NCBI GenBank assembly: GCA_947373185.1
Contig: CANBWP010000002.1
Location: 124,001-188,000 of the forward strand
Origin: Comamonadaceae bacterium
Lineage (GTDB): Bacteria; Pseudomonadota; Gammaproteobacteria; Burkholderiales; Burkholderiaceae_C
DNA: 64,000 nucleotides
Direction: 5' to 3'
Shown: positions 42,564-51,382 of the stretch, in pieces
How the letters are laid out: every line of letters starts with the position of its first letter
Position numbering within the stretch: position 1 is the stretch's first letter
The notes under the pieces: generated by a model
Told to the model about the DNA's origin: nothing
Database searches by the model: none
What the model saw: only the letters and a program-made list of their open reading frames with translations
Made by a program: the position numbers and the translations under genes

Positions 42564-43514
42564 TCATGCCGCTGAGGCGCCATGCAGTTTGGCGCGCAAG
42601 ACTTGCGCGCAGAGGCTGACAGCCATGTTGGCTTCGTCGATGACGCGGCCCATGGTGATGAAACCATGAATCTGCCGCTCAAAACACACATACTGCGCCG
42701 GCACACCAGCCGTTGACAAAGCATCGGCATACATCAGGCCTTCATCACGCAGCGGGTCAAAGCCCGCGGTCATGATGAATGCGGGGGGCAAATTGGCGTG
42801 GCTTTCAGCCAATTGCGGTGCGGCACGCCAATCGTTGGCGTCCTCGCGGTGACGCAAGTAGTTTTCTGTGTAGTACGCAATCGAGTCTTGCGTGAGCATG
42901 TAGCCCTTGCCATTGGCATGGAAGGACGGCGTATCGGGCCACATCAGGGTGGCGGGGTAGATGAGCAACTGAAACGCAGGTTGAATGGCCTGACTGCGAA
43001 GTCCGAGACAGGCCGCGGCCGACAAGTTGCCACCGGCGCTGTCACCGCCAATGGCAATCCGCTTGGCATCAATGCCCAGGTCGGCAGCGTGCTGTGCAGT
43101 CCATTCAAATGCAGCCACGGTGTCCTCGTAGGCTGCTGGAAATTTGTGTTCAGGGCCCATGCGGTAGTCAACAGACACCACCACCACATCGGCTTGCAGG
43201 CACAAGCTTCGGCACAGCACATCATGGGTGTCCAAGTCGCCAATTGTCCAACCGCCGCCGTGAACATAGACCAATGCGGGCACAATTTTTTGTGTTTGTG
43301 CAGAAAACGGGTGGTACACCCGCACTGGCACCTTCACGCCTTGGTGAGACACCTCATGGTCTTGTACTTTGTAGACTTCTGGGGCATCGGGTTGGGTGAA
43401 TGAGCGGCGCGCCCGATAGGATTCGCGAGCCTCCACAGGGGTGAGGGTGTTAACTGGCGGCACACCTTTGTCTGCCATCAGTTGCATCAGGGCTTTCGCT
43501 TGGGGATCTAGCAT
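42564..43514 (-). CDS. alpha/beta hydrolase (hormone-sensitive lipase-like)
   Basis: LVYVHGGGWTIGDLDTHD oxyanion motif and IAIGGDSAGGNLSAA nucleophile elbow. Confidence 0.92.
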   Translation of the reverse strand: MLDPQAKALMQLMADKGVPPVNTLTPVEARESYRARRSFTQPDAPEVYKVQDHEVSHQGVKVPVRVYHPFSAQTQKIVPALVYVHGGGWTIGDLDTHDVLCRSLCLQADVVVVSVDYRMGPEHKFPAAYEDTVAAFEWTAQHAADLGIDAKRIAIGGDSAGGNLSAAACLGLRSQAIQPAFQLLIYPATLMWPDTPSFHANGKGYMLTQDSIAYYTENYLRHREDANDWRAAPQLAESHANLPPAFIMTAGFDPLRDEGLMYADALSTAGVPAQYVCFERQIHGFITMGRVIDEANMAVSLCAQVLRAKLHGASAA

Positions 43515-43545
43515 GGCACGGCTTTCTGTGGGTTGGTCAGGATGT

Positions 43546-44841
43546 TTAAGAAGTCATCAAGGAAGGCAGGTACAAGCTGAGCGATGGAAACAACAGCAAG
43601 ATACCCAAGGTGATGATTTGCATGCCTACAAACGGCCAGCAACCGCGAAAGATGGTGCCCAAGCCAACCCTGGGCAACAAGGTGTTGAGCACAAACAAGT
43701 TCATGCCCACGGGCGGTGAGATCAACCCAATTTGAATGACCATCACGATCAGCACGCCAAACCAAACAGGATCAAAGCCGAGTTGAACCACAATGGGGAA
43801 AAACAGGGGAATGGTCAACAAAACCATGGTCAACTCTTCCATGACCGTGCCCAAGATGATGTAGATCAGCATCATGGCGCCCACCACCATGATGGGCGAC
43901 AGTCCCAGGTGCGTGATCCATTCTTTCAAGTCGCCAGGCATGGTGGTGAAGTTCACAAAGTTGGCAAAGATGGTGGCTGCAATCAGCAGCGTGAACAGCA
44001 TGCCGGTGGTGCGTGCAGACTCTACCAAGATGTCAATGAGTGATTCCCAGCTTAGGGCGCTGCGTGCCCATGCAAACAAGAAGGCGCCAGCTGCGCCCAT
44101 GCCCGCACCTTCCGTGGCTGTGAAAATGCCGCCATAAATGCCGCCTAGCACCACAATGACCAAAAGCAGAACCCCCCAGATGCCGCGCAGTGCCGCCATG
44201 CGTTGGCCCCATGTGAATTTTTCACCGGCGGGTGCGTGCTCAGGATCGCGGGAGGTCATGATGACCACGGCCACCATGAGCAGGATGGCTGTCAAGATGC
44301 CAGGAATGACGCCGGCTGCAAAAAGTTTGCCGATGTGTGTCTCGGTCACGATGCCGTAAATCACCATGATGGTGGAGGGTGGAATCATGATGCCCAAAGT
44401 GCCGCCCGCCGCAATGACACCGGTCGACAAGGCGTCGCTGTAACCCAGTTTTTTCATGGAGGGGTAAGCCACTTTGCTCATGGTAGCTGCTGTCGCAATG
44501 GACGAGCCACAAATGGCACCAAAGCCAGCGCAAGCTGCGATGGTGGCGTGTGCCAAACCGCCACGACGATGACCAATGAAGGTGTAGGCTGCGTGGAAAA
44601 GTTCATGGGCCAAGCCAGCGCGGGCCACAAAATTGCCCATCAAAATGAACAAGGGGATGACGGAGAGGGTGTAGGCAAATCCGGTTTCTTGCACCACTTG
44701 TGCGGTGCTGGCCAAAGCAGGCAGCCAGCCTCGCGTCAGGCCAATGCCCACGATGCCAACCAAACCCATCGAAAAAGCCAAGGGCATGCGCAACAGGGCC
44801 AATCCAAAGATGGCAATGAAGCCAATGAGGGCTTCCGTCAC
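43546..44841 (-). CDS. TRAP transporter large permease (DctM)
   Basis: GLALLRMPLAFSMGLVGIVGI ... AHATIAACAGFGAICGSSIATAATMSKVAYPSM ... TGVIAAGGTLGIMIPPSTIMVIYG ... PVGMNLFVL; GTG start at 44841 overlapping dctQ stop. Confidence 0.94.
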   Translation of the reverse strand: MTEALIGFIAIFGLALLRMPLAFSMGLVGIVGIGLTRGWLPALASTAQVVQETGFAYTLSVIPLFILMGNFVARAGLAHELFHAAYTFIGHRRGGLAHATIAACAGFGAICGSSIATAATMSKVAYPSMKKLGYSDALSTGVIAAGGTLGIMIPPSTIMVIYGIVTETHIGKLFAAGVIPGILTAILLMVAVVIMTSRDPEHAPAGEKFTWGQRMAALRGIWGVLLLVIVVLGGIYGGIFTATEGAGMGAAGAFLFAWARSALSWESLIDILVESARTTGMLFTLLIAATIFANFVNFTTMPGDLKEWITHLGLSPIMVVGAMMLIYIILGTVMEELTMVLLTIPLFFPIVVQLGFDPVWFGVLIVMVIQIGLISPPVGMNLFVLNTLLPRVGLGTIFRGCWPFVGMQIITLGILLLFPSLSLYLPSLMTS

Positions 44842-45323
44842 AGCACGCCCCCTTCGGATTCTTCCTCGGCCAAAAGGGGCTGGAAGACCAAAATCAAATG
44901 CACGATGCCAGCCAATGCACACATGAAGCCCATGCCCATGATGAAGGGCGCTTTGGCAATTTTGAGTTGGGCGGTGGTCTCGCCAAACGAGGCGAAATCA
45001 ATGCCCGTTGACATCATCAGCCACCCTAAAGCCAACAAGGCCAGACTGCAAAATAAGTTGACCAGTGCTTTTTGGAATTTGACGAAGTGAACGGGCCAAA
45101 AACTGTCCAGAGAATCGAATACGACGTGTTCGCCTTTGCGCGATACCAGGGGCAGGGCGCCAAAAATCACGACGACCATGAGCAATTCCGTGAGCTCCAA
45201 AGAGCCCGTGATGGAGTGGTCTAAAAGTTTTCGACCGGTGACGTCAAAAAAGGTCAGCACCATGATGGCGAACAGTGCCAGCCCTGAAATCAGGCTGCAA
45301 AGTCGGTCAAGAAATTTGTTCAC
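44838..45323 (-). CDS. TRAP transporter small permease (DctQ)
   Basis: FFDVTGRKLLDHSITGSLELTELLMVVVIFGALPLVSRKGEHVVFD. Confidence 0.92.
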   Translation of the reverse strand: MNKFLDRLCSLISGLALFAIMVLTFFDVTGRKLLDHSITGSLELTELLMVVVIFGALPLVSRKGEHVVFDSLDSFWPVHFVKFQKALVNLFCSLALLALGWLMMSTGIDFASFGETTAQLKIAKAPFIMGMGFMCALAGIVHLILVFQPLLAEEESEGGVL

Positions 45324-45345
45324 GCGATCAATTCCAATAGGTCAC

Positions 45346-45375
45346 AAAAAACGGTACCAGTTTGACAGGTACCGC
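45346..45375 (-). terminator. rho-independent terminator/attenuator between dctP and dctQ genes
   Basis: Minus strand reads GCGGTACC-TGTCAAACT-GGTACCG-TTTTTTG: perfect 7-bp stem (45352-45358/45368-45374) plus T-run. Confidence 0.75.
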
Positions 45376-45414
45376 TTTCACTTGAATGACAAACGCAATG
45401 AGTGTCAGATGCCA

Positions 45415-46431
45415 TCACTTTTCAAATTTGGCAATTTCTGCGCGGAACTCAGCCAAGACTTTGGCGGGATCTTTCAAGCCTTTGGCCTTGGATGCTGCCA
45501 CCCAGTTTTGTTCCAAAGCTTGTGTCTTGGCTTTCACATCTGTCACAAACTTGGCATCCGCTTTGGTGATCACCACATTGTTGACTTGCATGAGGGCAAA
45601 TGCGCGGCGGTCCACTTTGTCCCAGCCACGTCCAAAAATACGGGCCGCTGTTTCGCCAGAGATGTCGTCCACAGCTTTTTTGTCTTCAGCCGACATCTTG
45701 TCGTACTTGGCTGGGTTCATCATGAACACAAAGCTGGTGTTGTACAGACCGCCTGGAAAGGTGGTTGCGTGCTTGATGATCTTGTCAATCTTGAAGGACT
45801 CGGTGGACTCGGCAGGGAACAAGGTGCCGTCCATGACGCCTGAAGAGAGCAGTTCGTAGGAGTCGGGTGCGGGTTTGAGCGTCGCGTTCATGTTCAAGGC
45901 TTTTGACATGTCGTTCACCATGCCGCCACCAACGCGGAACTTCAAACCGGACAAATCTTCGACCTTGGCGATGGGGCGCTTGACGTTAAAAACAATGCCT
46001 GGGCCGTGCGAGAAAAGGGCGAGCACTTTGACGCCTTGGTGTTCTGCTGCGAATTCTGGATATTTGCTGGTGACGCGACTCAAAGCAACAGAAATGGATT
46101 CAGCGCTGTTCCCCAAAAATGGCAATTCGGTCATTTGAGTGTGCACAAAACGACCTGGGGTGTATCCATGCACGGTGAATGACAAATCAGCCAAGCCATT
46201 TTTGACCGCATCGTAAGTGCCGGGCGCAGGCGTCACGCCGCGGGGCAAGATGTTGCACTTGATGCGGCCTTTGGTATTGTTCTCGAGCAGATCGCACCAT
46301 TCTTTTTGGGCCATGGAGGTCGTGTGGGTGGGGGGCAACCAACTGGAGACGGTCAGAACCGTTTGAGCTTGAGTTTGAGACGCCCATGTGGCCAGCGCAA
46401 GGACGGCAACGGATAAATGTGACTTTTTCAT
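45415..46431 (-). CDS. TRAP transporter substrate-binding protein (DctP)
   Basis: Signal peptide; WLPPTHTTSMAQKEWCDLLENNTKGRIKCNILPRGVTPAPGTYDAVKNGLADLSFTVHGYTPGRF. Confidence 0.93.
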   Translation of the reverse strand: MKKSHLSVAVLALATWASQTQAQTVLTVSSWLPPTHTTSMAQKEWCDLLENNTKGRIKCNILPRGVTPAPGTYDAVKNGLADLSFTVHGYTPGRFVHTQMTELPFLGNSAESISVALSRVTSKYPEFAAEHQGVKVLALFSHGPGIVFNVKRPIAKVEDLSGLKFRVGGGMVNDMSKALNMNATLKPAPDSYELLSSGVMDGTLFPAESTESFKIDKIIKHATTFPGGLYNTSFVFMMNPAKYDKMSAEDKKAVDDISGETAARIFGRGWDKVDRRAFALMQVNNVVITKADAKFVTDVKAKTQALEQNWVAASKAKGLKDPAKVLAEFRAEIAKFEK

Positions 46432-46659
46432 ACCAAGGTTCCGTTCATTGAATGTGAGGTGCAGCCAGCCTGCGTCTATCTTCAGGGCAGGCGCTTAATG
46501 CCCTGCCACTCTCATCCTATCTTCAATTAGCCAACCGATTGGTCGGTGAATTCCCGAGGTTTTCTGGATTTTTACAAACTGTGCACCGGCTCCTATAAAA
46601 TCTGAACGATCGTGCTTTTTTGTGCTGAGGGCTTGAGAAAATCACTTTATGAGGCAAAA

Positions 46660-46681
46660 TTGACGTTTACGTTAACGTCAA
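46660..46681. promoter_or_regulatory. candidate regulator-binding palindrome (LiuR-like) upstream of etfB
   Basis: TTGACGTTTACGTTAACGTCAA, near-perfect 22-bp palindrome 49 bp upstream of etfB ATG. Confidence 0.5.
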
Positions 46682-46729
46682 TCATGTGCAAGCCGTTAGC
46701 CAGCCGTTTTTTTTCTTGGAGATTAGGCA

Positions 46730-47479
46730 ATGAAAATTCTTGTTCCCGTGAAGCGGGTTGTCGACTACAACGTGAAAGTGCGCGTCAAATCAGATGGCAC
46801 GGGCGTTGATATAGCAAACGTGAAAATGAGCATGAACCCGTTTGACGAAATTGCGGTTGAAGAAGCGGTTCGCTTGAAAGAGAAGGGCATTGCCACGGAA
46901 GTGATTGCCGTCTCTTGTGGCGTGACACAGTGCCAAGAAACTTTGCGCACTGCCATGGCCATTGGTGCCGATCGCGGTATCTTGGTGGAAACCACTGAAG
47001 AATTGCAGCCTTTGGCCGTGGCCAAATTGCTCAAGGCCTTGGTCGACAAAGAGCAACCTGGTTTGATCATCTTGGGCAAGCAAGCCATTGACGATGATTG
47101 CAACCAAACCGGTCAAATGTTGGCGGCCTTGGCCGACTTGCCACAAGCCACTTTCGCCTCCAAAGTGGAAGTGCTTGACGGCAAAGCGCAAGTGACACGC
47201 GAAGTGGATGGCGGCTTGGAAGTCTTGTCTTTGTCCATGCCAGCAGTCATCACCACCGACTTGCGTTTGAACGAGCCGCGCTATGTGACGCTGCCCAACA
47301 TCATGAAGGCGAAGAAAAAACAACTCGACATTTTCAAGCCTGAAGATTTGGGTGTGCATGTTGCGCCTCGCATCGCAACCCTCAAAGTGTCTGAGCCACC
47401 TAAGCGCTCTGCCGGTATCAAGGTGCCCGATGTGGCGACATTGGTGGATAAGTTGAAGAACGTTTCGAAGGTTATCTAA
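46730..47479 (+). CDS. etfB: electron transfer flavoprotein subunit beta
   Basis: [53 protein letters not shown] ... [32 protein letters not shown]. Confidence 0.97.
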   Translation: MKILVPVKRVVDYNVKVRVKSDGTGVDIANVKMSMNPFDEIAVEEAVRLKEKGIATEVIAVSCGVTQCQETLRTAMAIGADRGILVETTEELQPLAVAKLLKALVDKEQPGLIILGKQAIDDDCNQTGQMLAALADLPQATFASKVEVLDGKAQVTREVDGGLEVLSLSMPAVITTDLRLNEPRYVTLPNIMKAKKKQLDIFKPEDLGVHVAPRIATLKVSEPPKRSAGIKVPDVATLVDKLKNVSKVI

Positions 47480-47547
47480 TAACTTTGCGGGACAGACCAA
47501 GATTTGCGTCGCAATTTGCTCTGTCCTCAACTGATTAAGGAAATATC

Positions 47548-48480
47548 ATGGCTTCATTGGTTATTGCAGAACACGACAACGCATCCATCAAGGGTGCAAC
47601 TTTGAACACCGTCACCGCCGCTGTGGCTTGTGGCGGTGAGGTTCACGTTTTGGTGGCGGGCCACCATGCAGGCGCTGCAGCTCAAGCGGCGGCGCAAATT
47701 GCAGGTGTTTCCAAAGTCATTCACGCCGACTCCGAAGCTCTCGGACATGCCTTGGCAGAAAACGTGGCAGCTCAGGTGTTGGCTATCGCCAGCAACTACA
47801 CCCATATCTTGTTCCCCGCTACAGCAGGCGGCAAAAACGTGGCGCCCCGCGTGGCAGCCAAGTTGGATGTGGCGCAATTGAGCGATGTCACCTTGGTGGT
47901 GTCTGCTGATACTTTCGAGCGTCCCATTTATGCAGGTAACGCCATTGCCACGGTACAAAGCAAAGATGCTGTCAAAGTGTTGACCATTCGCACCACGGGG
48001 TTTGATGCGGCCGCTGCCACCGGTGGTTCTGCCAGCGTTGAATCAGCCGCAGCAACAACCGACAGCGGCAAGAGCGCGTTCAAGGGCAGCGAAATTGCCA
48101 AGAACGATCGCCCTGAACTCACAGCCGCCAAGATCATCGTGTCGGGTGGCCGTGCCTTGGGCAGCGCAGAAAAGTTTGCCGAAGTGATGACGCCTTTGGC
48201 CGACAAGCTGGGTGCCGCCATGGGTGCCAGCCGCGCAGCAGTGGATGCAGGTTATGCCCCCAACGACTGGCAAGTCGGTCAGACCGGCAAAATTGTGGCG
48301 CCCCAGCTGTATGTGGCCTGCGGTATTTCAGGTGCCATTCAGCACTTGGCCGGCATGAAAGACAGCAAGGTCATTGTGGCCATCAACAAAGATCCTGAAG
48401 CACCGATTTTCAGCGTGGCTGATTACGGTTTGGAAGCCGATTTGTTTGTGGCGGTGCCTGAATTGGTCAATGCGCTTTGA
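47548..48480 (+). CDS. etfA: electron transfer flavoprotein subunit alpha
   Basis: MASLVIAEHDNASIKGATLNTVTAA ... GKIVAPQLYVACGISGAIQHLAGMKDSKVIVAINKDPEAPIFSVADYGLEADLF. Confidence 0.97.
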   Translation: MASLVIAEHDNASIKGATLNTVTAAVACGGEVHVLVAGHHAGAAAQAAAQIAGVSKVIHADSEALGHALAENVAAQVLAIASNYTHILFPATAGGKNVAPRVAAKLDVAQLSDVTLVVSADTFERPIYAGNAIATVQSKDAVKVLTIRTTGFDAAAATGGSASVESAAATTDSGKSAFKGSEIAKNDRPELTAAKIIVSGGRALGSAEKFAEVMTPLADKLGAAMGASRAAVDAGYAPNDWQVGQTGKIVAPQLYVACGISGAIQHLAGMKDSKVIVAINKDPEAPIFSVADYGLEADLFVAVPELVNAL

Positions 48481-48510
48481 AGCGAGTGATCTGAATTAGA
48501 CAGTCTGTGT

Positions 48511-48544
48511 GAAAGGCATCCTTTGAGGTGCCTTTCTTTTCTTT
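48511..48544 (+). terminator. rho-independent terminator/attenuator between etfA and acyl-CoA dehydrogenase
   Basis: GAAAGGCAtCC-TTTGA-GGTGCCTTTCttttcttt. Confidence 0.75.
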
Positions 48545-48554
48545 GGAGATAGAG

Positions 48555-50345
48555 ATGAGTTACGTTGCCCCCCTGAAAGACATGCTTTTCAACATGGAAC
48601 ACTTGGCCCAACTTGAGCAAGTGTCACAGTTGCCTGGCTTTGAAGACGCGGGTATGGAAACCGCACAAGCCGTCTTAGAAGAGTGCGCAAAGTTGAACGA
48701 AGGTGTGATCGCGCCTTTGAATTGGGAGGGTGATCAAAACCCATCCGCTTTTGCCAATGGTGAAGTCAAGACAACGCCAGGATTCAAGGAGGCCTTCAAG
48801 CAATATGCAGAAGGCGGCTGGCAAGGCTTGCAGCACCCTGTTGAATATGGCGGCCAAGGTTTGCCCAAGACCATCGGTGCAGCCTGCGGTGAAATCATCA
48901 ACTCAGCCAACATGAGTTTTGCACTGTGCCCCATGTTGACCGATGGCGCGATTGAGGCCTTGTTGACAGCCAGCTCCGATGAATTGAAAAACATTTATTT
49001 GGAAAAACTCATTGCGGGCCAGTGGACCGGCACCATGAATTTGACCGAACCTCAAGCGGGTTCTGATTTGTCCCTGGTGCGCACCCGCGCCGAGCCATTG
49101 CCCGATGGCACCTTCAAAGTTTTTGGCACCAAAATTTACATCACCTATGGCGAGCATGACATGGCCGAAAATATCGTCCATTTGGTGCTGGCCCGTGTGA
49201 AGGGCGCACCTGAGGGTGTGAAGGGCATCAGCTTGTTTGTGGTGCCCAAATTCATGGTCAATGCCGATGGCAGTTTGGGTGCGCGCAACGATGTGCATTG
49301 CGTCAGCATCGAACACAAGATGGGCATCAAAGCCAGCCCCACAGCCGTTTTGCAATACGGTGACAACGGCGGTGCCATTGGGTTTTTGGTGGGCGAAGAA
49401 AACCGTGGCCTCGAGTACATGTTCATCATGATGAATGCCGCGCGCTATGCCGTGGGCGTTCAAGGCATTGCCATTGCAGAGCGTGCCTACCAAAAGGCGG
49501 TGCAATACGCCAAAGACCGTGTGCAAAGCCGTCCAGTAGATGGCAGCATGAACACGTCGGCACCCATCATCCATCACCCCGATGTCAAGCGCATGCTCAT
49601 GACCATGCGTGCCAGCACCGAAGGCTGCCGTGCTTTGGCCACCGTGGCGGCCGCGGCCTACGATGCCGCGCACCATCACCCCGATGGCGAAGTTCGAAAA
49701 CAAAACGCCCTGTTCTATGAATTCATGGTGCCACTGGTCAAGGGTTACAGCACAGAGATGAGTTTGGAAGTGACTTCCTTGGGCGTGCAAGTGCACGGCG
49801 GCATGGGCTTCATTGAAGAGACCGGTGCCGCGCAGTATTATCGCGACGCCAAAATTTTGACCATCTACGAAGGCACCACGGCCATTCAAGCCAACGATCT
49901 GGTGGGCCGCAAAACGGCCCGCGATGGCGGCCAAACAGCCAAAGCTTTGGCAGGCCAAGTTGAGCAAACAGAAAACGAGCTGTTGGCCCATGCCCATGCC
50001 GACGCCCAAGCTGTGGGTCGTCGTTTGAAAGCCGCTCGTTTGGCCTTCATAGACGTTGTGAATTTTGTGGCGGGTCACACCAAAGCCAATCCCAACGATG
50101 TCTTTGCAGGCAGCGTTCCCTACCTCATGTTGACGGGTAACTTGATGGCGGGTTGGCAAATGGGCCGGGCCTTGTTGGTGGCTTTGGCGCAAAGTGCAAA
50201 GGGCCAGGACAAAGCCTTCATGGCTGCCAAGGTCACCACGGCCCGTTTCTATGCAGACCACTTGCTCAGCCGTGCGCCGGGCGTGCGCGACAGCATTGTG
50301 GATGGTGCAAAGTGCGTGACAGAGCTATCATTGGAGGCTTTTTAA
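48555..50345 (+). CDS. acyl-CoA dehydrogenase
   Basis: MSYVAPLKDMLFNMEHLAQL ... WTGTMNLTEPQAGSDLSLVRTRAEPLPDGTFKVFGTKIYITYGEHDM ... LGVQVHGGMGFIEETGAAQYYRDAKILTIYEGTTAIQANDLVGRK. Confidence 0.95.
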   Translation: MSYVAPLKDMLFNMEHLAQLEQVSQLPGFEDAGMETAQAVLEECAKLNEGVIAPLNWEGDQNPSAFANGEVKTTPGFKEAFKQYAEGGWQGLQHPVEYGGQGLPKTIGAACGEIINSANMSFALCPMLTDGAIEALLTASSDELKNIYLEKLIAGQWTGTMNLTEPQAGSDLSLVRTRAEPLPDGTFKVFGTKIYITYGEHDMAENIVHLVLARVKGAPEGVKGISLFVVPKFMVNADGSLGARNDVHCVSIEHKMGIKASPTAVLQYGDNGGAIGFLVGEENRGLEYMFIMMNAARYAVGVQGIAIAERAYQKAVQYAKDRVQSRPVDGSMNTSAPIIHHPDVKRMLMTMRASTEGCRALATVAAAAYDAAHHHPDGEVRKQNALFYEFMVPLVKGYSTEMSLEVTSLGVQVHGGMGFIEETGAAQYYRDAKILTIYEGTTAIQANDLVGRKTARDGGQTAKALAGQVEQTENELLAHAHADAQAVGRRLKAARLAFIDVVNFVAGHTKANPNDVFAGSVPYLMLTGNLMAGWQMGRALLVALAQSAKGQDKAFMAAKVTTARFYADHLLSRAPGVRDSIVDGAKCVTELSLEAF

Positions 50346-50398
50346 AATAGCCAAACCCCTTCCCTCAGAGAGGGGCTGTCACAAATCCTGGAGTCTGC

Positions 50399-51352
50399 AT
50401 GTCTAAACTGCCCGCTGTCTTGGCAAACTTGCCCTTTCCTGTCATCGCCTCGCCCTTGTTCATCATCAGCAATCCCAAGTTGGTGATTGAGCAATGCAAG
50501 GCCGGTGTGGTGGGCTCGATGCCAGCGCTCAATGCGCGGCCCGCAGAACAATTAGAAGCGTGGTTGATTGAAATCACGGAAACCCTGGCTGCATACAACA
50601 AGGCCAACCCAGACAAACCCGCTGCGCCCTTTGCGATCAATCAAATTGTTCATAAAAGCAATGACCGGCTAGCGCATGACATGGCACTGTGCGTGAAGTA
50701 CAAGGTGCCGATCATCATCACCTCGCTGGGGGCGCGTGAAGACATCAATCAAGCAGCGCACAGTTATGGCGGTGTGGTGTTGCACGACATCATCAACAAC
50801 AAGTTTGCGCACAAAGCCATTGAAAAGGGCGCCGATGGCCTGATCGCCGTGGCAGCAGGGGCCGGTGGCCACGCTGGAGAAAAAAGTCCTTTCGCCTTGA
50901 TTCAAGAAATTCGCCAGTGGTTTGATGGCCCCGTTGCTTTGTCTGGCGCGATTGCCAGTGGCGATGCCATTTTGGCAGCGCAGGCCATGGGCGCTGACTT
51001 TGCCTACATTGGTTCCGCTTTCATTGCCACGCACGAAGCGCGTGCTGCAGATGCCTACAAACAAGCTGTGGTTGACTGCAACTCCGACGACATTGTCTAC
51101 AGCAATTTGTTTACGGGGGTGCACGGCAATTACTTGGCGCCTTCCATCAAGGCGGCGGGTTTGGATCCTGCGCACCTGCCCGAGTCGGACCCTTCTGCCA
51201 TGAACTTTGGTGGCGACGCCAAAAAAGCTTGGAAAGACATTTGGGGTTGGGGCCAAGGCATTGGTGCCATTCATGCTGTGGTCAGCACCGCAGAACGCGT
51301 TGCCATCCTCAAGCAAGAATACGCCGCCGCCCGCGCTCGTTTGGCGCTCTGA
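50399..51352 (+). CDS. nitronate monooxygenase family (2-nitropropane dioxygenase-like) protein
   Basis: FPVIASPLFIISNPKLVIEQCKAGVVGSMPALNARP ... GADGLIAVAAGAGGHAGEKSPFALIQEIR ... ALSGAIASGDAILAAQAMGADFAYIGSAFIATHEA. Confidence 0.93.
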   Translation: MSKLPAVLANLPFPVIASPLFIISNPKLVIEQCKAGVVGSMPALNARPAEQLEAWLIEITETLAAYNKANPDKPAAPFAINQIVHKSNDRLAHDMALCVKYKVPIIITSLGAREDINQAAHSYGGVVLHDIINNKFAHKAIEKGADGLIAVAAGAGGHAGEKSPFALIQEIRQWFDGPVALSGAIASGDAILAAQAMGADFAYIGSAFIATHEARAADAYKQAVVDCNSDDIVYSNLFTGVHGNYLAPSIKAAGLDPAHLPESDPSAMNFGGDAKKAWKDIWGWGQGIGAIHAVVSTAERVAILKQEYAAARARLAL

Positions 51353-51382
51353 TTGCTTGCTTGCGTTGGTGAGAATTAAGTT

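Noticed and set aside
48903-50261. 452-aa minus-strand ORF antisense to acyl-CoA dehydrogenase
   Set aside because: Shadow ORF produced by codon bias; sense frame has clear family motifs.
50346-50398. Hairpin CCCTC-AGA-GAGGG between acyl-CoA dehydrogenase and nitronate monooxygenase genes as a terminator
   Set aside because: Stem only 5 bp and no T-run; too weak to call.
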